A stretch of DNA of 31,119 bases from PALSA-1004 sp947474275 (GTDB lineage: Bacteria > Pseudomonadota > Gammaproteobacteria > Burkholderiales > SG8-41), in NCBI GenBank assembly GCA_947474275.1, contig CANJHY010000037.1, positions 1 through 31,119 of the forward strand, read 5' to 3'. Below are positions 23,032-31,119 of the stretch, piece after piece. Each line of letters begins with the position of its first letter. Position 1 is the stretch's first letter. Position numbers and translations under genes: made by a program. Under the pieces are notes generated by a model. That model saw nothing but the letters and a program-made list of their open reading frames with translations. It did no database searches and was not told where the DNA came from.

Positions 23032-24606
23032 TCATTTCGTTCTGCGCGCGTTGTAGGCGAGCGTGAACTGGTCGAGCCGCGGCGCGTAGCTGATGGTCTT
23101 GGGTGACGCGATCGAGAACGAATAAAAATACAGCGGCATCACCGCGACATCTTCCATCGCAATTTCGCTGGCGCGCGCGAGCAGGTCCTTGCGCTTCGCG
23201 TCATCGAGAGTGAGGAAGGCCGTATTTACCAGGTCGTCGACCTGCGGGTTCGAATAGCGGCCGCGGTTGTTCACACCCCTGCCGTTGGGCAGGTCATGCG
23301 TCACGGCGACCGAGTTCAGCGCGGTGGCCATTTCCGACACCGCGCCGGAACTCATCATGTAGATGCTGAATTCGCGCCGGGTCGTTTTCGAAAAATACAC
23401 GTTCCATGGCATCACTTCGACCTTGGTGACGATGCCCGCGCGCGTCCACATCTGCGCGATGGCCTGGATGACGCGGCTGTCGTTGGCAAGGCGGTCATTG
23501 GGGCCGTGCAGCGTGAGGGTCAATCCGTTCGGGAAACCGGCTTCCGTCAGCAGTGCCTTGGCTTTTTTTGGGTCGTAGGGCATTGGCGCGAGTCTGCCCG
23601 ACGTGCCGAACAGGCCGGTGACCAGCATCTGGCCGGCGGGCGCAGTGGTGCCGGACATGATGCGTTCGCTGATAGCCTTGCGGTCGATTGCGTACGACAG
23701 CGCCTGCCGCACTCTTTTATCCAGCAGCGGATTGGCTTTCGCGCCTGGCGCGGGATTGTTGCCGGTGACGAAAGGCGTGACATCGCGTCCCATGTCGAGA
23801 CCGAGGTAGACCGGCAGCGCCGGCCGGCTTTGCACGACATGGAAAGCGCCGCTCTGTTTTACTTTCGCGATCAGGTCCGGCGGCACGTTTTCGATCAGGT
23901 CGACGTCCCCCGACAGCAGCGCCGCCACGCGCCCGCCCTCGTTGCTGATGAAGCGCAGCGTGACCTTTTCCCAGTCGGCGGGCTTGCCCCAATACCTGTC
24001 GTTGCGCTTCATGATGATGCGGTCGCCGGGCAGGTGCGCACCGAAAATAAACGGGCCACTGCCGATCATGGCCTTGCCGGTATTGAACTCGTTGGTCGAA
24101 GCGCTTTTGCTCGCGGCCGGGATGATGAGGATTTCCGGCAGCATCATCGGCAGCAGCGGGTCCGGGTACTTGGTTTCTATCCTGACCTTGAGCGGATCGA
24201 TGACGCTCACCTGCTTGATCGAGCGCGTAAAGAGCGCCAGCGACGCCGGCGAGTTCGGCACACTGGGCGCGCGCTCGAACGATGCGACGACGTCATTGGA
24301 AGTGAACGGCGTGCCATCCGAAAATTGCACGTTCGGCCGCAGTTGAAATTCCCAGGTCGTGTCGCCAACCCGCCGCCACGCGGTGGCCAGCGCCGGCGCC
24401 ACTTCGAGTTTTTCGTCGAACTGCAGCAGCGCCTGAAAGAAATGCCGCGCCACCGCTTTGTTCGGGGAGTTGTTGGCGAAGTGCGGATCGAGAGAAGTGA
24501 TCGGTGAACTCAATCCCACCGTCAGGTCTTCGGCGAGCGCGGGAGGCATGGAGGAAAACGCCAGCGCAAGCATTGACGCGAAAAAATAATTCAGCAGACG
24601 TTTCAT
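23032..24606 (-). CDS. family 5 (peptide/opine-type) ABC transporter substrate-binding protein
   Basis: The 524-residue protein has a signal peptide MKRLLNYFFASMLALAFSSM that ends in Ala-Leu-Ala near residue 25. The SBP_bac_5 course follows: LTVGLSSPITSLDPHF, then FQLRPNVQFSDGTPFTSNDV and RVRQALSYAIDRKAIS. These proteins bind peptides, nickel, opines or other bulky solutes for ABC importers, whose permease and ATPase genes are absent here. GAGGAA precedes the ATG. It is the last gene of a minus-strand operon with ligase, Ltp2-like and DUF35 genes, so it probably brings in that pathway's substrate. Confidence 0.92.
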   Translation of the reverse strand: MKRLLNYFFASMLALAFSSMPPALAEDLTVGLSSPITSLDPHFANNSPNKAVARHFFQALLQFDEKLEVAPALATAWRRVGDTTWEFQLRPNVQFSDGTPFTSNDVVASFERAPSVPNSPASLALFTRSIKQVSVIDPLKVRIETKYPDPLLPMMLPEILIIPAASKSASTNEFNTGKAMIGSGPFIFGAHLPGDRIIMKRNDRYWGKPADWEKVTLRFISNEGGRVAALLSGDVDLIENVPPDLIAKVKQSGAFHVVQSRPALPVYLGLDMGRDVTPFVTGNNPAPGAKANPLLDKRVRQALSYAIDRKAISERIMSGTTAPAGQMLVTGLFGTSGRLAPMPYDPKKAKALLTEAGFPNGLTLTLHGPNDRLANDSRVIQAIAQMWTRAGIVTKVEVMPWNVYFSKTTRREFSIYMMSSGAVSEMATALNSVAVTHDLPNGRGVNNRGRYSNPQVDDLVNTAFLTLDDAKRKDLLARASEIAMEDVAVMPLYFYSFSIASPKTISYAPRLDQFTLAYNARRTK

Positions 24607-24635
24607 GGCTGTTCCTCTGGAAGATGGATCGCGCG

Positions 24636-25046
24636 TTACTTTGCGGGGCGGAAAGTCGGCAGCGGATAGCGTGCCGCCTCCGGCATGGGCAGTAGTTCAA
24701 CGCGCATTTTGCTGGCGATGGCCGCAGGCTCGCAGCTGATGACGCGGGCCAGCATGGCACCGCCGTCGTCGAGCACGATCTCAGCGAGGATGGTGGGTGC
24801 TTCCACAGAGAAGGGCGGCGTGACATGGCTGTAGACGTGGCTGTAGGAAACGATTTTGCCGCGCCCGCTGCTGCGCTTCCATTCGATATCGACCGACCAG
24901 CAAGTCGGGCACATATGGCGCGGAAAGAAAATCACCGCATGGCATGCGTTGCAGTGCTGCAGCATGAGTTCGCCGCGGCGCCAGCCTTCGATCAGCGGCG
25001 CGTTGGTGGAAGTGAGAGTCGGTTGGGGATAGACGGGAGTAGTCAT
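24636..25046 (-). CDS. DUF35 zinc-ribbon/OB-fold protein
   Basis: The 136-residue protein has an N-terminal rubredoxin-like zinc ribbon with Cys32, Cys35, Cys46 and Cys49 (HCNACHAV, HMCPTCW). An OB-fold follows (GKIVSYSHVYSHVTPPFSV onward). DUF35 proteins are obligate partners of thiolase-like enzymes. In steroid side-chain degradation they pair with Ltp2 aldolases, and in archaea they channel acetoacetyl-CoA to HMG-CoA synthase. It starts 5 bases after the thiolase-like gene ends, matching that partnership. Confidence 0.9.
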   Translation of the reverse strand: MTTPVYPQPTLTSTNAPLIEGWRRGELMLQHCNACHAVIFFPRHMCPTCWSVDIEWKRSSGRGKIVSYSHVYSHVTPPFSVEAPTILAEIVLDDGGAMLARVISCEPAAIASKMRVELLPMPEAARYPLPTFRPAK

Positions 25047-25051
25047 GAGCG

Positions 25052-26200
25052 TCAGGTTTTCTCAACGATGATGGCGGCGGCAGCGAGCCCATGGCCGTAG
25101 GAAATCATGCCGAAGCCGGAAATGATGCCGCGCGCCGCGCCCTTCACCTGCCGCGCGCCGCCTTCGCCGCGCAACTGGCGCGTGGCTTCCACCATGCCGA
25201 GCAGGCCAGCCGAGCCGCCGGCCTGGCCGGTGGACAATTGGCCGCCGCCGGTGTTAAGCGGAAAGCTGCCGTCGTGCGTCATGCGATTGGTTTCAAGAAA
25301 GCGGCCAACCTCGCCTTTTTTGCAAAAGCCGAGATCTTCGATCTGGATCGCGGCCATGATCGGAAAATCGTCGTAGCTGTTCATGAAATCCATGTCCTTG
25401 TGCGCGTAGCCCGCTTCGTCGAACAGCGAGTCGCGGAACATTTCCCAGCCGCCGCGCACCGGCGCGATTTCGCCGACGGGATGGTTGTGCCGTTCACGCG
25501 CGGAGAGCAGGCGCACGCCCTTGCCGCGCGGCACGCGGTCGAGCGGGCCTATGATCAACGCTTCGGCGCCCGAGCATGGCATGACGCAGTCGTAGAGGCG
25601 CAGCGGATCGGCGATCATTTTTGCGTTGAGATAATCGTCGAGCGTCATCGGCCCGCGCAGCAGCGCTGCGTCGTTCAGGCGCGCGTTTGCGCGTTCGTCG
25701 ACAGCGATGCGTCCCAATTGCTCGCGCGTGGTGCCGTAAAGCTCCATGTGTTTGCGCTGGATGATGCCGTGCAGTCCCGGCGGTCCGCCGGAACCGTGGG
25801 GCGCGAGATAATCGGACACCGCAAAAGTGTACTGCGCGATGCGCTGCTTGAATATCGCGACGTCCTGCGCGCCACCGCCGAAGCACAGCACGTAGTCGGC
25901 AAGCCCCTGGTCTACCGCGCGCACCGCGTTGGCGATCGACATCAGGGGGCCCGCGCCGGCGGCAGTCGATTTATACGCCCAGGAAATGCTCAGGCCGAAA
26001 TATTCGGCGGTGGTCACGGCAGTGTCCGAGCCGAGATTGGTGGCGTCCACCGACAGGCCGTTCAGTTCGTCCTTGCTGATGCCGGCGCTTTTGATGGCGT
26101 TACGCGCCGCTTCGCCGAGGTAGCCGAAGATGGTCTGTTTCGGCTTCTTGTCGTAAGCGGCGCTGCCGTAGCCGATGATGCCGATGTCTTTCGATACCAT
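25052..26200 (-). CDS. thiolase-superfamily protein lacking the catalytic Cys (Ltp2/SCP-x-like, possible aldolase)
   Basis: The 382-residue protein has the thiolase fold, but the nucleophile site reads YKSTAAGAGP near residues 77-85, with Ala where thiolases have Cys. The usual Gly-His-Pro loop is replaced by LSTGQAGGSAGL. NTGGGQLSTG and EATRQLRGEG resemble the lipid-transfer-protein (Ltp2) branch, which cleaves beta-hydroxyacyl-CoA thioesters by a retro-aldol reaction together with a DUF35 partner. The adjacent DUF35 gene supports that role. AGGGG lies 5 bases before ATG. Thiolytic activity is unlikely; aldolase activity is inferred. Confidence 0.85.
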   Translation of the reverse strand: MVSKDIGIIGYGSAAYDKKPKQTIFGYLGEAARNAIKSAGISKDELNGLSVDATNLGSDTAVTTAEYFGLSISWAYKSTAAGAGPLMSIANAVRAVDQGLADYVLCFGGGAQDVAIFKQRIAQYTFAVSDYLAPHGSGGPPGLHGIIQRKHMELYGTTREQLGRIAVDERANARLNDAALLRGPMTLDDYLNAKMIADPLRLYDCVMPCSGAEALIIGPLDRVPRGKGVRLLSARERHNHPVGEIAPVRGGWEMFRDSLFDEAGYAHKDMDFMNSYDDFPIMAAIQIEDLGFCKKGEVGRFLETNRMTHDGSFPLNTGGGQLSTGQAGGSAGLLGMVEATRQLRGEGGARQVKGAARGIISGFGMISYGHGLAAAAIIVEKT

Positions 26201-26218
26201 TTATTCCCCTGACTAGAA

Positions 26219-27811
26219 TCAGCGCCAAGCGTTGGCGGTGCGGTCGAAGATTTTCCGCTGGCGCTTGGCAGCGGTGCTTTCCAGTTGATGCTTGGCGATT
26301 TTGCCGGACGTCGTGTGCGGAAATTCGTCCATGTACTCGATGTAGCGCGGCATTTTGAAAGCGGCCAGCTTGTCTTCGCAGTACGCGATCACTTTCGATG
26401 GCGTGACCTGCTCGCTCGAAAACCCGGGTTGCAGCACTACATACAGTTTGACTTCCTCGCCGCGCTTTTCGTCGGGCACGCCGACTGCCGCAGTTTCGAG
26501 CACGCCGGATATGCCGGACGCCACCGATTCGATTTCGCGCGCCGAAATGTTTTCGCCGCTCCTGCGTATCGAGTCCTTGATGCGGCCTTCGATATAGAAG
26601 TAACCGTTTGCATCCTGGCGGAACAAATCGCCGGTGCGAAACCATTCGCCCACGAACGCGCTCTGCGTGGCGTCAGGCTTGTTGTAATAGCCTTTCAATA
26701 TGCCGCGGCCGCTGACCCATAGCTCGCCGACCGTGCCGGGTGCGACGTTCTTGCCGTCGGCGCCGACGATACGGCACTTTCTATAAGGCGCGGGCAGGCC
26801 GCAGGAACCCGAACCCGTCATGGCCGAGGCTTCGATCGGCATATAAATGGTGGAACCGGTTTCGGTCATGCCGTAGAGCTCGCGCACCGGCGCGTTGAAT
26901 TTATTTTCCAGCGCCTGGTGCAGGCCCTTGCTCAGGCCGCCGATGGATATCCACGAGATTTTTAGTTTGGCGACGGCAGGCAATACCGGCAGCTTGGCCA
27001 CCGCGTCGGTCACCGAGAAAAAATCGATGTCGTGATCGACCAGTCGCTGCTGCAGCGCGGTCAGGCTGAAGCGCAGCGCCACGTACGCCGTCGAACCCAT
27101 GAAAAGGCAGATCAGAAAGCGCCACTTGCCGCCCATATACGAAAGCGGTTTGTCGATCAGCATACGCCGCGGCACCGGGCCCTGGTGCGAGCGCACCCAA
27201 CCCAGCACCAGCCAGTAATCCTGCGTCAGCATGCAGCCTTTCGGAAAGCCGGTGCTGCCCGACGTGAACTGTATGCTCATCAGCGTATCGACGGTCGGTA
27301 ACGGCACGGCAGGTGCGGTGTCCGGTGCGGCCTCGACGATACGTTGCCAGTTGTGTGCGTACTTTGCATCCGCGGCGCCATGCACGATGAGATTCGACGG
27401 CGGCACCAGCGCATCGCGATTCGTCATTTCTGCAAATACGGACAGACAGCTTTCGTCGATGACAAGGAATTTCGCTTCGCTGTCCTGCAGCACGTATTCG
27501 AGTTCGCGCGGTTTGTACTGGGTGTTGACCGGCACCATGACGGCGCCGAGCCGCGCCAGCGCCATCCACGTGACGACGTACGCCGGCACGCTGGGCAGCA
27601 TGACTGCGACATGGGTGCCGGGAGCTACGCCGAGCGCATGCAGCGCATTTGCGCATTTCAGTGTCGCGCGGGCGAATTCGCGAAACGATATGCGGCTGGC
27701 ATCGTCGACCGATACCCACAGCGGCTGGTCGCCGAAGCGCGCGGCCGCGCCGTCGACGAGCGCGGGCAGGCTCGCGTAGGGCACATCCTGTTCAAGGTGG
27801 TTGGTGGGCAA
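26219..27811 (-). CDS. AMP-forming acyl-CoA synthetase/ligase
   Basis: The 530-residue protein activates a carboxylic acid to its CoA thioester through an acyl-adenylate. Motifs are complete: FTSGSTGFPKG (182-192), YGMTETG (313-319), RTGDL (392-396) and the catalytic Lys504 in TTSGKIAKHQ. It resembles the broad crotonobetaine/fatty-acid ligase group. The longest start is a TTG at 27811 without a good ribosome site; GTG 27784 is an alternative. The next gene (Ltp2-like) begins 18 bases after its stop. Acid specificity is not predictable, but the operon implies a beta-hydroxy or unsaturated acyl chain. Confidence 0.9.
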   Translation of the reverse strand: MPTNHLEQDVPYASLPALVDGAAARFGDQPLWVSVDDASRISFREFARATLKCANALHALGVAPGTHVAVMLPSVPAYVVTWMALARLGAVMVPVNTQYKPRELEYVLQDSEAKFLVIDESCLSVFAEMTNRDALVPPSNLIVHGAADAKYAHNWQRIVEAAPDTAPAVPLPTVDTLMSIQFTSGSTGFPKGCMLTQDYWLVLGWVRSHQGPVPRRMLIDKPLSYMGGKWRFLICLFMGSTAYVALRFSLTALQQRLVDHDIDFFSVTDAVAKLPVLPAVAKLKISWISIGGLSKGLHQALENKFNAPVRELYGMTETGSTIYMPIEASAMTGSGSCGLPAPYRKCRIVGADGKNVAPGTVGELWVSGRGILKGYYNKPDATQSAFVGEWFRTGDLFRQDANGYFYIEGRIKDSIRRSGENISAREIESVASGISGVLETAAVGVPDEKRGEEVKLYVVLQPGFSSEQVTPSKVIAYCEDKLAAFKMPRYIEYMDEFPHTTSGKIAKHQLESTAAKRQRKIFDRTANAWR

Positions 27812-27889
27812 TTCGGACTTCGCGTAGAGGGGCGGATAATTTTACCGCAATTGTCCGCGCGGCCGCGGCAGGGGCCGCGCCCTCGTCGA

Positions 27890-29335
27890 TCAGAGCGGCG
27901 GCGGACGCCGTTTATGCCACTCAGTCGCGTTTTCAAAGGCCCAGCCGATGCGCAAGACACGCGCTTCGTCGTAACCGCGTCCTGCGATCTGTAGCGAAAT
28001 GGGCAGGCCGCCCGCGGTGAAGCCGCACGGCAGTGCGAGCGCGCACATGTCGAGCAGGTTGAGCGGCCGCGTGAGTATGCTCATAGGCGCCTTGCCCTGA
28101 TCGATTTCCGCCAACGGTACTGGCGGCAGCGGCGTGGTGGGCATCAGCAAGGCATCGAAGTCGCGCAGCAGGGCATCGATTTGGCGTTGCAGTGTTTTTT
28201 TCTCGGCCAGTACCTGTATGTAGTCGGCGGCCGGCATGGTCTTGCCCCAGCGTATGCGGTCGCGCACGTCGCGGTCGAACGGCACATCGTCGCGGTCTAT
28301 CCAGCCGCGGTTCAATGCATAACCTTCGGCGGCGATGATTTTGCCGGTGAGTTCGGCGAGCCGTTTGTACGAAACCGGCAGCGTGAGCGTGTCGATATGC
28401 GCGCCCAATCCGCGCAAGACGTCGAGCGCGGCCGCGAACGCGCGCGCCACTTCGGCGTCGACTTCTCCCAGTTCCTCCGCCGGCAACACGGCGAAGCGCA
28501 GTCCCGCAACGCCGGCCTTGAGCCCGCTCATCACATCGGCGGGCCGGTGCGGCCAGGTCTGCGCGTCGAAATGATCGGAGCCGTGCATCGCCGTGAACAG
28601 CAGGGCCGCATCTTCGACGTCGCGCGTCATTGGCCCTATGGTGTCGAGCGTTTCGCTCAGATTCAGCGTGCCGTAATTGCTGACGCGCCCCACGGTGGTC
28701 TTGAGCCCGACGATGCCGCACAGGCTCGCGGGAATGCGTACCGAACCGCCGGTGTCGCTGCCGAGCGCGGCGGGTGCCAGTGCCGCCGCCACCGCAACGC
28801 CGGAACCGCTGCTCGAGCCGCCGGGCGAACGCGGCGTGGCGAGGTCCCACGGATTCCACGGCGTGCCCATCGCCGTATTGGTGCCCCAGGCGCCGAACGC
28901 GAATTCCACCATGTGGGTCTTGCCGAGCGTAATCATGCCGGCGGCGGTGAGACGTTCGGCGACCGTCGCGGTGACGGGCGACACGCGCTCGCGAAAATAC
29001 AGCGAGCCGCCGGTCGTGCGTTTGCCTTCGATGTCGATGAGGTCTTTCAGCGCGATGGGAATGCCATGTAACGGGCCGCGATGCCGGCCGGCCTTGAAGG
29101 CGTGGTCCGCATTCTCGGCCGCCGCGCGCGCCTCGTCAGCGTAGACCTCGACGTAGGCATGGAGTTTTTCATCGTGCTGCCGGATGCGCTGCAGATAGCA
29201 ATCGACGAGCGCGCCCGCGCTCAACTCGCCGCCGCGCAGGCGTGCCGCGAGTTCGTGCACAGGTGCAAACGCAAGGGCGTCGTCATTGCCGCCCGCTGAT
29301 TGAGGGGATTTCGCTGTAGTATTTTTGGTGGCCAT
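27890..29335 (-). CDS. amidase-signature family amidase
   Basis: The protein has about 481 residues, with the Ser-cisSer-Lys triad of amidases. Numbered from TTG 29341, Lys99 is in IALKDLID, the cis-Ser lies in SPGGSSSGSG (176-178), and nucleophile Ser200 is in GSDTGGSVRIPA. It hydrolyses a C-N amide bond to an acid and an amine or ammonia. I chose ATG 29335 (AAGGT upstream) over TTG 29341. There is no GatB or GatC context and the active-site neighbourhood is that of catabolic amidases, so a role in tRNA amidation is unlikely. It leads the minus-strand operon, 78 bases before the acyl-CoA ligase, so its acid product may be activated by that ligase. Confidence 0.88.
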   Translation of the reverse strand: MATKNTTAKSPQSAGGNDDALAFAPVHELAARLRGGELSAGALVDCYLQRIRQHDEKLHAYVEVYADEARAAAENADHAFKAGRHRGPLHGIPIALKDLIDIEGKRTTGGSLYFRERVSPVTATVAERLTAAGMITLGKTHMVEFAFGAWGTNTAMGTPWNPWDLATPRSPGGSSSGSGVAVAAALAPAALGSDTGGSVRIPASLCGIVGLKTTVGRVSNYGTLNLSETLDTIGPMTRDVEDAALLFTAMHGSDHFDAQTWPHRPADVMSGLKAGVAGLRFAVLPAEELGEVDAEVARAFAAALDVLRGLGAHIDTLTLPVSYKRLAELTGKIIAAEGYALNRGWIDRDDVPFDRDVRDRIRWGKTMPAADYIQVLAEKKTLQRQIDALLRDFDALLMPTTPLPPVPLAEIDQGKAPMSILTRPLNLLDMCALALPCGFTAGGLPISLQIAGRGYDEARVLRIGWAFENATEWHKRRPPPL

Positions 29336-29389
29336 GCCCAACTATACCTTGCGCCGGGCGCTGGTGAAACGACAGCGCAGCGTTGCGCT

Positions 29390-29401
29390 ATGATGCATCA
29401 T
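29390..29401. promoter_or_regulatory. perfect palindrome ATGATGCATCAT between divergent amidase and Bug genes
   Basis: A 12-bp perfect palindrome lies 55 bases before the amidase start and 99 bases before the Bug start. It sits in the only AT-rich part of the divergent intergenic region. Size and symmetry suit a dimeric repressor of GntR, TetR or MarR type. No regulator gene is adjacent. Confidence 0.4.
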
Positions 29402-29500
29402 ATGTATTAAGGCCACACAGTTTGCTTTGCCATAGTGGCAGGTCGCGGTTGCATGCAGGGTCTGCGTGACCTCAACCTCATCAGCACGCAAAGGAAAAAT

Positions 29501-30478
29501 ATGAACGTTCGAAATCTGGCGCCGGCCATCGCCGCGCTGGCACTGGCAAGTCTGGCGATTGCGACGGCAGTAGCGCAGGAGTATCCGAATAAACCCATCC
29601 GGTTGCTGGTGCCGTTCACGACCGGCGGCGGCAACGACACGCTGGCGCGCATTTTCGGCCAGAAATTCACCGAGGCCTGGGGCCAGACGGTCGTCGTCGA
29701 AAACCGTCCGGGCGCCGGCGGCACTATCGCCACGGCGCTCGCGGCGCATGCCAACCCCGACGGCTACACGTTGCTGATATCGTCCATTGCGACGCACGCC
29801 GTCAGCCCGAATCTGTACCGCGATCCCGGCTACGATCCGATCAAGGATTTCAGCGCTATTTCGCTGCTCGGCATCGCGCCGGTGGTGATGGGCATCAATC
29901 TTTCTATTCCGGCCAAGTCGGTGCAGGAATTCATCACGCTGGCGAAAGCCAAGCCCGGCAATTTCAAATACGGTTCGGGCGGCAACGGGTCCGTCATGCA
30001 CACGTCGGCGATGGTTTTCAGCCAGGTCGCCGGCGTGCAGATGCTGCACGTGCCTTACAAGGGAGCGGGGCCGGCCTATATCGCATTGGTCGGGAGCGAA
30101 GTCGATCTCTGCATCGATACGACCGCCGCGCTACTGCCGCTGGTGCGCTCAGGCAGAGTGCGGGCGCTGGCGGTGGCGCGCAAGACGCGCATGCCCGAGG
30201 CACCCGAGATCCCGACGTTCGCCGAAGCGGGCCTGCCCGCTTATGAAGCCAACGGCTGGTACTCGATGCACGCGCCGGCGGGGACGCCTGCGCCCATCAT
30301 CGCCAAACTCAACGCCGAAATCGCGCGCGTCATGAAGCAGCCCGACATGCAGGAACGCTTTCGCCAGCTCGGCGCCGATGGCGGCGGCGGGCCGCCCGAG
30401 CAATTGACCGCGTTCGTGAAAAGCGAACTCGCGAAATACTCGAAAGTCATCAAAGACGCCGGCATCAAGGCGGAGTAA
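29501..30478 (+). CDS. Bug/TctC-family periplasmic solute receptor
   Basis: The protein has 325 residues. ATG 29501 follows AAAGGA and begins a signal peptide MNVRNLAPAIAALALASLAI ending Ala-Val-Ala near residue 25; the longer open frame back to 29435 lacks a signal. The mature part has EYPNKPIRLLVPFTTGGGND, WGQTVVVENRPGAGG and LHVPYKGAGP. It is divergent from the amidase-ligase-Ltp2 operon, so it may capture that pathway's substrate. A second Bug gene follows on the same strand after 69 bases. Confidence 0.93.
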   Translation: MNVRNLAPAIAALALASLAIATAVAQEYPNKPIRLLVPFTTGGGNDTLARIFGQKFTEAWGQTVVVENRPGAGGTIATALAAHANPDGYTLLISSIATHAVSPNLYRDPGYDPIKDFSAISLLGIAPVVMGINLSIPAKSVQEFITLAKAKPGNFKYGSGGNGSVMHTSAMVFSQVAGVQMLHVPYKGAGPAYIALVGSEVDLCIDTTAALLPLVRSGRVRALAVARKTRMPEAPEIPTFAEAGLPAYEANGWYSMHAPAGTPAPIIAKLNAEIARVMKQPDMQERFRQLGADGGGGPPEQLTAFVKSELAKYSKVIKDAGIKAE

Positions 30479-30492
30479 GCCGCGGCGATAAC

Positions 30493-30522
30493 GGAAATCC
30501 GCGGCGGTCGACCGCGGATTCC
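30493..30522 (+). other. GC-rich hairpin between two tandem Bug genes
   Basis: GGAAATCCGCGG and CCGCGGATTCC form an 11-bp stem with one bulged A around the loop CGGTCGA. It begins 15 bases after the stop of the first Bug gene and ends 25 bases before the next start. There is no T-run, so it is not a classic terminator. It may stabilise the upstream message or tune downstream expression. Confidence 0.5.
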
Positions 30523-30547
30523 GGCGGTAGAATTCAAGGAAGAGGGC

Positions 30548-31119
30548 ATGTTGGTTGCAAGCTATCGTTTTGGCGCGGTGTTGTTGGCGTGCGGCCTCGC
30601 GGTCCATGCGGGCATTGCCGCCGCGCAAAACTATCCGGCCAAACCGGTGCGCATCGTCGTGCCGTTCGGCACCGGCGGCTCCACCGATGCGGTATTCCGC
30701 ATACTCGGGCCGCGGCTGGCCGAAGGTTTTGGCCAGCAAGTCGTGATCGACAACCGCCCCGGCGCCGCCGGCAGCATAGGTATCGGGTTCGTCGCAAAAT
30801 CCCCGGCGGACGGCTATACGCTCGGCGTCGCCACGCTCGCTTATGTCGCGAATCCTTTCGTGCTTTCCAAGCTGCCGTACAACACCGAAAAAGACCTCGT
30901 GCCGGTCAGCCTCATCACGCTGGTGCCGCTGGTGCTCACCGTGCATCCGTCGATACCTGCGCGTTCGGTCAAGGCGTTCATCGCGCTCGCAAAAAGCAAG
31001 CCTGGCATGCTGAACTACGCTTCCGCGGGCAACGCCAGCGCCAATTCACTGGCTGCGGAGCAATTCAAATATCTGGCGGGCATCAACGTCACCCATGTCC
31101 CGTACAAGTCGGCGGGCGC
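30548..31119 (+). CDS. Bug/TctC-family periplasmic solute receptor (cut by window edge)
   Basis: The first 190 codons are present and the frame is still open at the edge. A signal peptide MLVASYRFGAVLLACGLAVH ends near Ala26. The mature part starts NYPAKPVRIVVPFGTGGSTD and contains FGQQVVIDNRPGAAG and the HVPYKS segment. AGGAAGAGG precedes the ATG. It sits in tandem with the previous Bug gene; sequence differences in the leader and core show that they are diverged paralogues rather than a recent copy. Confidence 0.93.
   Translation, partial: MLVASYRFGAVLLACGLAVHAGIAAAQNYPAKPVRIVVPFGTGGSTDAVFRILGPRLAEGFGQQVVIDNRPGAAGSIGIGFVAKSPADGYTLGVATLAYVANPFVLSKLPYNTEKDLVPVSLITLVPLVLTVHPSIPARSVKAFIALAKSKPGMLNYASAGNASANSLAAEQFKYLAGINVTHVPYKSAG

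Noticed and set aside
1..31119. CRISPR arrays, tRNA or rRNA genes, prophage or integron signatures
   Set aside because: No regularly spaced repeats, cloverleaf sequences, integrase genes or attachment-like duplications were found on reading both strands.

Overview
The window looks like a betaproteobacterial chromosome segment, probably Burkholderiales-like and possibly from an environmental genome. I base this on the high G+C content and on seven genes plus one relic for Bug/TctC periplasmic solute receptors, a family strongly expanded in that order. An FNR-type box, a class II ribonucleotide reductase and a type IV pilin fit the same picture. There are no rRNA or tRNA genes, CRISPR arrays or complete insertion sequences. 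Most gene boundaries are tight. The only stretch over 300 bases without an intact gene is 1809-2250, and it is filled by two gene relics.

Left part (1-3262): the tail of a probable IS66-type transposase is followed by a minus-strand dadA-like FAD oxidoreductase. A well-formed tandem glycine riboswitch precedes this gene, with a sigma70-like promoter upstream and a candidate Shine-Dalgarno-sequestering helix downstream. Behind it lie abutting relics of a Crp/Fnr-type regulator and a Bug receptor, then an ACMSD-type amidohydrolase.

Catabolic cluster (2258-7532): minus-strand Bug receptor, DUF3301 protein and amidohydrolase; a divergent enolase-superfamily enzyme; a convergent HutC-type GntR regulator; and a TauD/TfdA dioxygenase divergent from the regulator. 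Both divergent promoter regions carry the same TCATACGT-type motif, so this is probably one regulon for uptake and breakdown of an organic acid.

Housekeeping block (7551-14820): type IV pilin, small RRM-like protein, a gap with unexplained hairpins, aldo/keto reductase, adenosylcobalamin-dependent ribonucleotide reductase (nrdJ) with an FNR/Anr box upstream, a frameshifted pssA, and an M32 carboxypeptidase.

Receptors and surface block (14900-22811): a family 3 solute-binding-like protein overlapping a Bug gene. Next is a papain-like protease with a long Pro-rich linker and a DUF4384-like domain, overlapping a frameshifted half-OmpA plus beta-sandwich protein. Then come a VOC epimerase overlapping another Bug gene, and two divergent Bug genes.

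Right part (22840-31119): a 158-bp inverted-repeat element, then a five-gene minus-strand operon of amidase, acyl-CoA ligase, Cys-less thiolase/Ltp2-like protein, DUF35 partner and peptide-type receptor. This suggests hydrolysis, CoA activation and carbon-carbon cleavage of an imported amide or acid. Two tandem Bug genes follow, the last cut by the window edge. The most interesting leads are the riboswitch with its predicted translational switch, the Ltp2/DUF35 operon, the shared operator, the protease/OmpA-like pair and the unexplained tandem hairpins at 8596-8636.
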